Below, one piece after another: positions 1 to 7,771 of a stretch of DNA of 49,465 bases; position 1 is the first letter of the stretch; each line of letters opens with the position of its first letter. The notes below the pieces were generated by a model. It did no database searches. It had not been told where the DNA came from and saw nothing but the letters and a program-made list of their open reading frames with translations. Position numbers and translations under genes: made by a program. The stretch spans positions 1 to 49,465 of the forward strand of contig JAILHD010000042.1 in NCBI GenBank assembly GCA_024696155.1, given 5' to 3'. This stretch comes from Treponema sp. (GTDB lineage Bacteria > Spirochaetota > Spirochaetia > Treponematales > Treponemataceae).

Positions 1-377
1 CCAGCGGCACGTTCCATACTCACAGCCGCACGAGTAAGTCCGCGTGATTTTGCCTCTGAAGCAACATCTTCATCTGCCATAAAACAGTGAACTTCGCCAC
101 CAAACGTCTCCAGCTTACGCTTATTTATTCCAGCTTTAGCCATATTTGTATCAGTTACGATGTGAGCGCCTTCAAAAATGAGTTTTCGCGCCACACTGAC
201 CGCATTTTGTGAAAACTTCAAAGTCTTTGCAAAATCAAAATCCGCAGTGGTGTGGATGACGCGCATAATTACGTCTTTATTTTCGGGCGACAACTCAATT
301 TTTCGCTCCAAAAGCTCGTTTGCGATGATTTCAAAACTGCGTGCTTCAATTTCTTCCGGCTTTACAAACTCAATCAT
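1..377 (-). CDS. cbiC: Precorrin-8X methylmutase CbiC/CobH, C-terminus cut by window edge
   Basis: Moves the C-11 methyl group of precorrin-8X (cobalt-precorrin-8) to C-12, giving hydrogenobyrinate or cobyrinate, in cytoplasmic corrin-ring synthesis. The visible 125 residues show the family pattern: an N-terminal KPEEIEARSFEII segment, VIHTTADF, the tract TDTNMAKAGI that places the ring, and CFMADEDV. About 80 further residues should lie beyond position 1. The ATG at 377 overlaps the TGA of upstream cobD by 4 bp (ATGA), so the two are translationally coupled. It is the fourth gene of a cob operon. Family assignment is secure; only the missing end limits it. Confidence 0.93.
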   Translation of the reverse strand, partial: MIEFVKPEEIEARSFEIIANELLERKIELSPENKDVIMRVIHTTADFDFAKTLKFSQNAVSVARKLIFEGAHIVTDTNMAKAGINKRKLETFGGEVHCFMADEDVASEAKSRGLTRAAVSMERAA

Positions 378-1441
378 TTTCCCCTAACCTTTTTTATGGA
401 TTTTATAAGAAGCCTGTTTTTTTTATGACACTTGACCGCCATCCTATAAAAGCCCTGTCCAAGTCCTTCGTAATCTGAACAGTCTCGAATCAGAATGCCC
501 CGGGCAAGCAATTCTTTATAAAGTGATGCAGAATCATCCTCTTGTTTTGAAGTTTCTTTTATAAGAATGAAATTTACATCTGAATTATATACCTTAAAAC
601 CTAAAGCTTTGAGTTCTTCTGTAAGATATTTGCGCTCACGACTAATCATTTTGCGGGCTTTTTGAAGATATCTGGTCTTTAAAAGTGCCACTCCCACATA
701 CTGAGCAACAGAAGAAACATTCCATTCGGGGAGTTTTAGCTTCAAAATGTCTGCAGAATTATTGTCCGGACAAAGGCAGTAACCCAGTCGGAGCCCCGGG
801 ATAGCGTACGTTTTGGTGAAGGCACGGATTATATAAATGCCTTTTTTTGAATCTGAAGTTTTCATCACAGACGAAAATCTATTTTCTGATCCGCTCAGTT
901 CAATAAAACATTCGTCAATTAACAGTTTTGCGTCATTTTTTACACACAGCTGTATGATTTTGTCGACAATTTTACCGTCAAAAAGTCTTCCATTAGGGTT
1001 ATTTGGGTTAGTAAAAATCACAAAATCAGGTTTTTCGGATTTAAAAACATCGGCAAGCAGAGGAAAATCGCCTTCACCGAATGAAAAATCTGCTTTTTCA
1101 TTCAAATAAAAATAAATCGGAGTGGCATCACAAGCCTTAATTGCCCGCTCATAGCCTGTAAAACACGGGGCAAACAGCAGCACCTTACGAGCCTTCTGAG
1201 CACTAAGCAATGCCTGAATCAATTCGCTGGCGCCGTTCCCAAAAACAAGCCTTTCTGCAGAAACTCCAAACCGTTTACTCAGCGCGTACGCAAGCGCACC
1301 GCAGTTTTGATCAGGATAATTTGAAATCTTTTTTAGCGCGCGCAGATACGCAATTTTACCCGACAGTGGTAATCCCAGCGGATTTATATTGATAGAAAAA
1401 TCATGCTTTATTTTATGTGAGTAAATATCGCCGCCGTGCAT
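374..1441 (-). CDS. cobD: L-threonine-O-3-phosphate decarboxylase CobD (PLP, class I/II aminotransferase fold)
   Basis: Makes (R)-1-amino-2-propanol phosphate, the linker joining corrin ring and nucleotide loop. The protein begins MHGGDIYSHK, the usual CobD/HisC-like opening, then has NINPLG, the substrate-side motif TNPNNPNG, a LIDEC aspartate site and the PLP lysine in the AFTKTYAIPG segment. I chose the ATG at 1441 because a GGGG tract sits 7-10 nt upstream and the family starts there; ATGs at 1459 and 1471 are in frame but would lengthen the overlap with cbiB, which already extends to 1408. About 355 residues, normal for the family. HisC (histidinol-phosphate aminotransferase) is the alternative, but cbiB and cbiC on either side argue for CobD. 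Confidence 0.88.
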   Translation of the reverse strand: MHGGDIYSHKIKHDFSININPLGLPLSGKIAYLRALKKISNYPDQNCGALAYALSKRFGVSAERLVFGNGASELIQALLSAQKARKVLLFAPCFTGYERAIKACDATPIYFYLNEKADFSFGEGDFPLLADVFKSEKPDFVIFTNPNNPNGRLFDGKIVDKIIQLCVKNDAKLLIDECFIELSGSENRFSSVMKTSDSKKGIYIIRAFTKTYAIPGLRLGYCLCPDNNSADILKLKLPEWNVSSVAQYVGVALLKTRYLQKARKMISRERKYLTEELKALGFKVYNSDVNFILIKETSKQEDDSASLYKELLARGILIRDCSDYEGLGQGFYRMAVKCHKKNRLLIKSIKKVRGK

Positions 1442-2391
1442 ATCATTGCCCCAATGCATATAATTTCGCATAAAATTGTCGCTGTGTACATAAGAAATAT
1501 TGTACGTTTTATGTCCTTGTGTTCAGGCACACGCACAAAATCTCCAATATATGGCTTTTCTTCCAATTTACCCTCGTAGTACAAAGGGCCCGCAAGTTTT
1601 AAGCCAAGTGCACCTGCAACCACGCTTTCTGTCTGGGCAGAGTTTGGACTTTGATGATTAAAGCGGTCACGTCGGAAAATCTGTAATGCATTTTTAAAAG
1701 AAAAATCTTTTCCGCCAAAAAAACATGCCGCCATCATAAAAATCGCCGCAATCCGCGCCGGAACAAAATTCACAAAGTCATCAGTTTTTGCAGCCGCGCG
1801 ACCAAAATCGATGTAATGCTCGTTTTTATAGCCAAGCATTGAATCCATTGTGTTTATGCATTTGTACAGAAAGCCGAGCACAGGGCCCCCAACCGCGCAA
1901 AAAAGCATCGGGGCAATTACACCGTCATTTGTACTTTCTGCAACCGTTTCTACTGCAGCCTTGGTAACGCCTTCATCAGTCAGCCGTTCAGTGTCTCGGC
2001 CAACAATCATAGAAACTGCACGACGGGCATCATTAAGGGTCCCGTTTTCCAGGGCGTTAAAAACCTTCATACTTTCAACTTTCAGCGATTTTGCTGCAAG
2101 AATCTGCCAGGTAAAAATCATTTCCAGGACGCAGCCAAGCTTAAGGCTTCTGGAATAACAAGGCACAAGAACTCCCACAACAACAACTTCTGTTACCGCG
2201 CAGACAAAAATCACTGTAGCGGCGCCAAAAAAGCGTTTTTTTGCGGGGGAGTCGCCTTTTCTGTAAAATAATTTTTGTGCAAAATTAATCAGTTTTCCAA
2301 TCAGCCGCACAGGATGAAAAACATAATTCGGGTCACCAAAAATCAAATCGAGAATAAATCCACCTGCAAATGCAATTAAATGAAAAATCAC
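1408..2391 (-). CDS. cbiB: Adenosylcobinamide-phosphate synthase CbiB
   Basis: Integral membrane enzyme that attaches aminopropanol phosphate, the CobD product, to adenosylcobyrate. The 327 residues begin with a hydrophobic helix and the motif DLIFGDPNYVFHPVRLIG, typical of CbiB. Further family marks are a conserved SMIVGRDT block, the segment AAVETVAESTNDGVIAP, NTMDSMLGYKNE and the late NHQSPNSAQTESVVAGALG block, with hydrophobic segments near residues 60-90 and at the C-terminus. Its 3' end overlaps the chosen start of cobD by 34 bp, and it starts 6 bp after the cobU-like gene, so the three are one transcript. The order matches substrate flow in the nucleotide-loop branch. Confidence 0.93.
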   Translation of the reverse strand: MIFHLIAFAGGFILDLIFGDPNYVFHPVRLIGKLINFAQKLFYRKGDSPAKKRFFGAATVIFVCAVTEVVVVGVLVPCYSRSLKLGCVLEMIFTWQILAAKSLKVESMKVFNALENGTLNDARRAVSMIVGRDTERLTDEGVTKAAVETVAESTNDGVIAPMLFCAVGGPVLGFLYKCINTMDSMLGYKNEHYIDFGRAAAKTDDFVNFVPARIAAIFMMAACFFGGKDFSFKNALQIFRRDRFNHQSPNSAQTESVVAGALGLKLAGPLYYEGKLEEKPYIGDFVRVPEHKDIKRTIFLMYTATILCEIICIGAMICTAAIFTHIK

Positions 2392-2397
2392 CAGCCG

Positions 2398-2817
2398 TCA
2401 GCCCTTAATTATCTGAGGAAGTCCCATCACAATGCGCACTACTTTCTGTGCCTGTTCTGCAAGTCTGCACAAAATCCGCCCGGTTACTTCCCGCCATTCG
2501 CGGTCAAAACCATCCATAGGTACAATTCCACCGCCAATTTCATCACTGATTAAAACCAGATTTAAGCCGTGCTCTTCCAGCTTAAGCATGCGCTTTCTAA
2601 TCTCCTGCCAGACCTCTTCGGAGTTCATTCCGCCAGAAAGAAGCTCTTTAATCACCAGGTGAAGATTATTAATTATGATATTTTTAGCAGAATCTTCTTG
2701 TTTTAAGTTAGCAATAATTCTATTAATGTCTAAATTTTCATACAAAAATGCGCCAGAATATTCATTTTTTGCGTATTCCACCTTATTCTGCGCGTATCCA
2801 CCGATGATTAAATCCAT
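2398..2817 (-). CDS. CobU-like adenosylcobinamide kinase / guanylyltransferase, short form with degenerate P-loop
   Basis: CobU phosphorylates adenosylcobinamide and transfers GMP to it. The C-terminal half clearly matches the family: SDEIGGGIVPMDGFDREWRE corresponds to the NEVG-GIVP block, followed by GRILCRLAEQAQKVVRIVMG-LP. The N-terminus has GGYAQNKVEYA where the kinase P-loop GG-x-GKS-x-A is expected, so the Gly-Lys-Ser is reduced to Asn-Lys-Val. At 139 residues it is about 40 shorter than the usual enzyme, and the middle His/arginine region is compressed. It may have lost kinase activity, or belong to a divergent anaerobe clade. It is the first gene of the cob operon, preceded by a TATAAT promoter and a GGAG ribosome site. 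Confidence 0.72.
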   Translation of the reverse strand: MDLIIGGYAQNKVEYAKNEYSGAFLYENLDINRIIANLKQEDSAKNIIINNLHLVIKELLSGGMNSEEVWQEIRKRMLKLEEHGLNLVLISDEIGGGIVPMDGFDREWREVTGRILCRLAEQAQKVVRIVMGLPQIIKG

Positions 2818-2834
2818 TCAAAAACTCCGTAATA

Positions 2835-2863
2835 ATTATATTCTTTTCTTTCGTTTCTCGCAA
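2835..2863 (-). promoter_or_regulatory. Sigma70-type promoter of the cob operon
   Basis: On the minus strand TTGCGA (2858-2863) and TATAAT (2835-2840) are 17 bp apart, ending 17 bp before the cobU-like ATG. The whole divergent gap to the GH5 gene is only 89 bp, too short to hold a full cobalamin riboswitch (about 200 nt). Confidence 0.6.
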
Positions 2864-2906
2864 ACTGGTGTTAAAATTAATTTATCACATTTTATAAGGA
2901 AGGCTT

Positions 2907-4097
2907 ATGAAAAACACAACTTTTAAATCTTGTGCTGCTGCAGTAGGACTTATTTCTATGTTTTCTTGTGCAATGACTGCTGCAGATTTAAGCGAAAAAA
3001 TGGCCGTACCGCTTGCCCCACTTTCGAGCGTAGAAGCCGCACACACTCTTGCAACCGGCTGGAATCTTGGAAACACTTTTGATGCATTTGGCAATGGAAA
3101 AATGGGATTGGAATCTGAAACTTGCTGGGGAATGCCAAAAACCACAAAAGACATGATTTCTTCCATTAAAAAAGCTGGTTTTTCTACAATCCGTATTCCT
3201 GTAAGCTGGCACAACCACGTTGATTCAAACAATATAATTGACGAAAAGTGGATGGCCCGCGTAAAAGAGGTTGTTGACTGGTCTCTTGATGAAGGCCTTT
3301 ATGTTATCATAAATATCCATCACGATAATCTTACAGAAAAAGAAGCAAAAAGCGGACTTCCAGGCTTTTGTGTTTCGGAAGATTCAACTCTGATCGAAAA
3401 ATCACTTTCTTATCTTACAACTATATGGAGTCAGGTTGCAGAAAAATTTAAAAATTATGATACCCGACTTGTATTTGAGATTATCAATGAACCGCGAAGA
3501 ATTGGAGAACCAGAAGAATGGTTCTTTGCAAATCCGCCAGACGCAAAAAAATGGAACACCTATGTTACACAATATGAGCAAGTATGTCTGGACGTTATCC
3601 GTAAAACTGGTTCAGAGAATGCACAGCGCTTTATAATGTGTCCTGAATACGTTGCTTCTCCTCATTATCTGGATTATTACACTCTTCCAAAAGACAGCGC
3701 AAAAGACAAATTACTACTTTCTACCCATGCTTACGATCCTTATCAGTTCTGTATGGATAAAGGAAGCAACAACAAATTTACTCCACAAGTTGAAGGTTCA
3801 ATCGATTATCTCTTTAATATGCTTAAGCAAAAGTATACAAACAAGGGAATTGGCGTTGTAATGGGAGAAACAAGTGCTTCTGACAAGAAAAACCTTGAAG
3901 ATCGCGTAAAATGGACAAAATGCTATTATTCTAAAGCTTCTGCTGCAAAAGTTGCCGTAATTCTTTGGGATAATAACGTAACTGTAAAGACTGGTGGAGA
4001 CATTAATTCCGGAGAATGCCACGGATACTTCAACCGGGGTAATCTTTCATGGTACTTCCCTGAAATTAATGCCGCCATTAAAAAATCTTATAAATAG
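2907..4097 (+). CDS. Secreted GH5 endo-1,4-beta-glucanase (cellulase)
   Basis: Hydrolyses internal beta-1,4 links of cellulose or related glucans outside the cell. A hydrophobic N-terminus ending near FSC (Cys21) is either a signal peptide or a loose spirochaete lipobox. The mature domain has the GH5 landmarks: GWNLGNTFDA at about 51-60, RIPVSW at 96-101, IHHD at 137-140, the acid/base Glu195 in INEP, HAYDPY at 274-279 and the nucleophile Glu321 in MGETSA, then W354 in ILWDNN. At 396 residues it is a single catalytic domain without a carbohydrate-binding module. A strong AAGGAAGG ribosome site precedes the ATG. It is monocistronic, convergent with the sugar-binding protein gene only 20 bp downstream. 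Subfamily and exact substrate are not determinable by eye. Confidence 0.93.
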   Translation: MKNTTFKSCAAAVGLISMFSCAMTAADLSEKMAVPLAPLSSVEAAHTLATGWNLGNTFDAFGNGKMGLESETCWGMPKTTKDMISSIKKAGFSTIRIPVSWHNHVDSNNIIDEKWMARVKEVVDWSLDEGLYVIINIHHDNLTEKEAKSGLPGFCVSEDSTLIEKSLSYLTTIWSQVAEKFKNYDTRLVFEIINEPRRIGEPEEWFFANPPDAKKWNTYVTQYEQVCLDVIRKTGSENAQRFIMCPEYVASPHYLDYYTLPKDSAKDKLLLSTHAYDPYQFCMDKGSNNKFTPQVEGSIDYLFNMLKQKYTNKGIGVVMGETSASDKKNLEDRVKWTKCYYSKASAAKVAVILWDNNVTVKTGGDINSGECHGYFNRGNLSWYFPEINAAIKKSYK

Positions 4098-4117
4098 AAA
4101 ACCGATTCAGACGTTTT

Positions 4118-5197
4118 TTATTTTGTAACAGGTACAAAAGGAACAATAAAACACTGGTCAATTACAGCACGGTCTGTAAGAGGTGCCTCTCTTGTTGTTT
4201 CTTTTGCAGCACTAATACCGCCTTTGGTTGTATATCCTTGTGCAGTTCCGTTTTTCAGACACTGCCATACAAGTTCAAGGGCGGTTGCAGCCTGTGCATT
4301 TGCATCCTGTAAAACTGTTCCATACATCTGATTTTTCTGCATAGAAGCTTTACCGCCTTCTGTGGCATCTACACCCAAAACCGGGACATAAAGCGCAGTT
4401 CCATCACCATCTAAATCTTGTGCTGGATTAGAAGGATTATCAACAAATCCGTGACTTACAAGAGCTTCCACCGCACCAAGCGCCATCTCATCATTCTGGG
4501 CAATTACAACATCAAAATCAGGATGATTTCCTTCCAGCCAGAGCGAAAGATACTGACGGGCACTATCAAGATTCCAGTTTGCACCAAATTCAGCAACAAC
4601 ATTTACGTTATAACCAAGTTTTGCAAGTCCTTCCATTACCCCTAACTTGCGGTAAATCTGTCCAGGATGTCCGTATTCACCGTTAAAGTACACTACATTC
4701 AGGTTTTTACCATTGATTTTTGAAGGATTTTTCTTAAAATATCCGTCTATAATCTGCGCCTGAAAATTTCCTGCATCAGTTTCTGGTGAAGATGCATAAA
4801 ATAAATTCTTTCCAACTTTAAGCGCATCCACAGAAGGAATAACGTTAGAAAAAGCCGCAGAACCACCCTGAGAATTAATGATTTTTGCCATCTGTTCGGT
4901 AAGGTCAGTATTGTAAGCAATAATTACAAAGTGCCTTACACCGTTCAAAAGCATTGTTTTAAGCTGATCAATCTGAATCGCCGCATCATTGTTTGCAGAA
5001 TAAGCCTGAATAGTTATTTCATTTTCCTCAGCCGCTTTTATAAGACCATCTTTATATGTCGCAATAAACAAATCATTGTCATTTCGCAAAAGAACACCAA
5101 TAACTTCTTTCTTTTCTACTTTCTTATTACAGCCAGTACAAAGCAAAAGGGCTGCAAGAACAAAAGAAGTTCCAATATATTTACCAATTTTTTTCAT
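4118..5197 (-). CDS. MglB-like sugar-binding lipoprotein (periplasmic binding protein, type 1 fold)
   Basis: Binds a sugar, probably galactose or glucose, in the periplasm. The N-terminus is a lipoprotein signal with LCTGC, acylated at Cys23 counted from the ATG at 5197. The body resembles MglB: IGVLLRNDNDLFI at the start, the Asn-Asp pair QNDEMALGAVEAL, and the segment DLDGDGTALYVPVLGVDAT, which in MglB contains the calcium-binding loop. I chose the ATG at 5197 because a GGGGG ribosome site lies directly upstream; an in-frame TTG at 5209 is less likely. It starts 13 bp after the chemoreceptor stop and no permease or ATPase gene follows in this strand, so the protein may serve chemotaxis as much as uptake. 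About 359 residues, normal. Confidence 0.88.
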   Translation of the reverse strand: MKKIGKYIGTSFVLAALLLCTGCNKKVEKKEVIGVLLRNDNDLFIATYKDGLIKAAEENEITIQAYSANNDAAIQIDQLKTMLLNGVRHFVIIAYNTDLTEQMAKIINSQGGSAAFSNVIPSVDALKVGKNLFYASSPETDAGNFQAQIIDGYFKKNPSKINGKNLNVVYFNGEYGHPGQIYRKLGVMEGLAKLGYNVNVVAEFGANWNLDSARQYLSLWLEGNHPDFDVVIAQNDEMALGAVEALVSHGFVDNPSNPAQDLDGDGTALYVPVLGVDATEGGKASMQKNQMYGTVLQDANAQAATALELVWQCLKNGTAQGYTTKGGISAAKETTREAPLTDRAVIDQCFIVPFVPVTK

Positions 5198-5210
5198 ATT
5201 TGCCCCCAAC

Positions 5211-7295
5211 CTAAACAGTAAACTGATCTATCTGGCTTCCAATTTCCATAATAGAATTGTACATAATCTTTGTAATGCTATCCAAAGATTCTCCAGTTTC
5301 TGTAATTTTTCCGGTTGTATCAGAAATTACCTGCATACTATCTTTAATTGCGCCAGTTGCATCCTGAAGCTGTTGAATTTCTGAAAGAATAGCCTTATTT
5401 CCTTCTGACATTTCTCTTGAAGCCGTGCGGACTTCCAGTGTACTGTCGTTCATAACGCTAAGTGCGTTGCCAATCTGGCGAGAACCTTCTGACTGCTCTT
5501 CCATTGCCGACTTAATCTGATTAACAAGATGATCTGTACTCTGGATTTTGTCTGTAACGGAATTGAATGCCTCACTTGAAGCCTGAGAAGCAGAAACTAC
5601 GCTTTCAATAGAATCGCGGATTTTCTTAAGCTGATTTCCGATTGTCTTTGACTGGGCAGAAGATGTTTCTGAAAGTTTTCTGATTTCGTCTGCAACAACA
5701 GCAAAACCTTTTCCAGCATCGCCAGCGTGAGCAGCTTCAATTGCAGCGTTCATGGCAAGAAGGTTTGTTTCGCGGGCAATATTTGCAATTGCGGTGTTTG
5801 CCTCCTGCAGCATTACAGATTCCTGTTCAATCTGATTGATTTTTTCGTTTACATCGTTCTGGCGTTCTGTACCAATTGCAGAAGTTTCTTCCAGTTCAAT
5901 AAACTGATCTGCCATCTTTTTTACAGAGCCGTTTACAGAATCAATGTTTCCAATCATCTGTTCTACCGCTGCACTAGCCTGACTTACACTTTGAACCATC
6001 TGTTCAATCATACGCTCGAGAGATTCAATGTTTGAAGCAATTTCATTTACTGCTCCAGCAGTCTCATGAACACTTTCTGACTGATGATTGATTCGTGTAG
6101 AAACGGTTTCTATATTAGCAAGAATCTGAGAATTTGAATCGGCAGTTTCCTATGTACAGGAATGCATCTCTTCTCCCGCCGCTGCAAGCGCATCTTTAGA
6201 ATGTTTAATTTCTGTTACAATGCTCTGAAGTTTTTCTGCAAACTTATTAAATCCTTCTACAACAGAGCCAATTTCTGTTCTGGAATTGATTTTAATTCGC
6301 TGTGTCAAATCTGCATGACCAGAAGCAATTCCATTAATCGACTTTTCAACAACTCCAAGAGGTTTTAGCATAAAGCCAGAAACCAAAAGCGTACACAAGG
6401 TCAAAACAAGAATTGTAAGCACAGAAATAATAAGATTTGAGTTACGCAGCATGTTTCCAAGCTTATTCATCTGGGATTCTGCAATAGTAAAGGCAAAAAC
6501 CCAAGGAGTATAAGCAATTGGAGTGTATGTTACAAAGATGTTTCCTTTTAGACCACCCCAGTTTTTAGTCCATCCAGTACCAATACCACCGTCAACAGCT
6601 TTTTTAACAATCTCTACAACAGATTCGTCATTAGTACTGTCCAACAGATTCATCTTCATTACCACGTTTGGATTAGCATTTGCAACAACTGTTCCGTTAT
6701 CGGCAATAATCCAGGTCTGACCAGTGTCGCCAAGAAGGATGTAATCTACCATGTTTTTTACATTTTCAAGGGCAACTACGGCAGAAAAAACACCAATAAT
6801 TTCGCCGTGAACTTTTGCGGCACGTGCAATATGAAAGACTGTATTTCCGTTTGAATCGCGGGACGGATTATCAACATAACTTGATTTTCCGTTTTTCATG
6901 ATTTCTTTGTAGAAGCGTTCGTTAGAAACATTTTCAATGCCTCCAACATCTGTATAACCACGTCCATCTTTTCCTGCATATATAATAGAAGAAAAGTAGG
7001 TTTTTCGCGTACCGTTATGTTCCTTTAGCCAGGTTAAAATTTTTGCATCATCACCGCTTGCAACAACATCGGCATCTGAGTAAAAACTCATCTGATTCAT
7101 GTACTCACTGATTTTGTTAGCAATTGCAAGCGAATAAGCATTTGTAATCTGAGAACAATCCATCGCATAACTTTCGCCTGTAGATTTTTTGGTGAAAGTT
7201 GACATTAAGACTCCCTGCACCGCATTGATAATAAAGATCAAGCCCACAAGAATCACACACAGAATGACTGAAATTTTATACCGCTTCCTGGACAT
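5211..7295 (-). pseudogene. Methyl-accepting chemotaxis protein interrupted by one in-frame TAG
   Basis: A transmembrane chemoreceptor. From the ATG at 7295 (AGGTG ribosome site) one reading frame gives a membrane helix at about 8-30, a dCache-type ligand domain, a second helix near 290-310, a HAMP domain, and then TAG at 6150-6152 (codon 382). The same frame continues without another stop to 5211, through methylation helices and the signalling hairpin (ETNLLAMNAAIEAAHAGDAG, then GFAVVADEIRKL). Without the TAG the protein would be about 694 residues, a normal size. The flanking codons read ACA TAG GAA, so a single CAG-to-TAG change would explain it. Alternatives are suppression or readthrough, or a sequencing error. 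As it stands, the N-terminal piece has no CheA/CheW-coupling tip and the C-terminal piece (internal ATG at 6011) has no membrane anchor. Confidence 0.88.
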
Positions 7296-7389
7296 AATTA
7301 CACCTAATTTTTAGCACATAAATAATGTTATCTATTATATCACAATTATCCGAAGGTAACTAAAAAATCAAACATTCTGTTAAATAATT

Positions 7390-7415
7390 AAGCCCCTGGA
7401 CACTGCCAAGGGCTT
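7390..7415 (-). terminator. Terminator-like hairpin after rpsU
   Basis: AAGCCCCTGG (7390-7399) pairs with CCAAGGGCTT (7406-7415) over ten positions with one mismatch and a 6-nt loop. It lies 9 bp beyond the rpsU stop codon. The T-rich tract on the minus side is interrupted (TAATTATTTA), so termination efficiency is uncertain. Confidence 0.55.
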
Positions 7416-7423
7416 TTAACTAA

Positions 7424-7630
7424 CTAGTAGTCTTTTCTCTCTGTCTTACGTCTTTTGTTCAAAAGTTTTCTTTCGAGAGTTGTTTTCTTCTGGTGAAGAG
7501 ATGCAGAAGGTTTTACAAAGTATTCGCGCTTTTTGAATTCGCGGATAATGCCTTCTTTTTCAACCATACGCTTAAAACGTTTGATTGCTTTTTCAAGGTT
7601 CTCTGAATCATCTACGTTGATTGTTGCCAT
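7424..7630 (-). CDS. rpsU: 30S ribosomal protein bS21
   Basis: Small basic protein of the 30S platform, near the 3' end of 16S rRNA, involved in translation initiation. The 68 residues match bS21: an N-terminal strand [18 protein letters not shown], then [22 protein letters not shown], and a lysine/arginine-rich tail with [15 protein letters not shown]. The ribosome site AGGAGGTGAC 7 nt before the ATG is among the strongest in the window, as expected for a ribosomal gene. It is monocistronic with its own terminator and a promoter in the divergent gap shared with the phosphatase gene. Confidence 0.96.
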   Translation of the reverse strand: MATINVDDSENLEKAIKRFKRMVEKEGIIREFKKREYFVKPSASLHQKKTTLERKLLNKRRKTERKDY

Positions 7631-7674
7631 TTAATGTCACCTCCTTCTGCCGGAATACCGAAAACAATAAAAGT

Positions 7675-7704
7675 ATAATATTGAATTTGTAAAATAAATT
7701 CAAT
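7675..7704 (-). promoter_or_regulatory. rpsU promoter overlapped by a 9-bp inverted repeat
   Basis: On the minus strand TTGAAT (7698-7703) and TATTAT (7675-7680) are 17 bp apart. A perfect inverted repeat, ATTGAATTT (7680-7688) and AAATTCAAT (7696-7704) with a 7-bp spacer, covers the -35 and reaches the -10. It could be an operator; AT-rich chance symmetry is not excluded. Confidence 0.45.
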
Positions 7705-7720
7705 ACAAAGGGCTTGCATT

Positions 7721-7749
7721 TTGCAAAAATTTGTGTTCCTCATTATAAT
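7721..7749 (+). promoter_or_regulatory. Sigma70-type promoter of the phosphatase gene
   Basis: TTGCAA (7721-7726), a 17-bp spacer and TATAAT (7744-7749), 22 bp upstream of the chosen ATG, leaving room for the AGAAGG ribosome site. Confidence 0.6.
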
Positions 7750-7771
7750 TATTTCATTCAGAAGGCAGAAA

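Noticed and set aside
6100-6200. Programmed stop-codon readthrough in the chemoreceptor
   Set aside because: The bases after TAG (GAAACT) do not form the known CARYYA readthrough context, so a simple mutation or error is preferred; not fully excluded.
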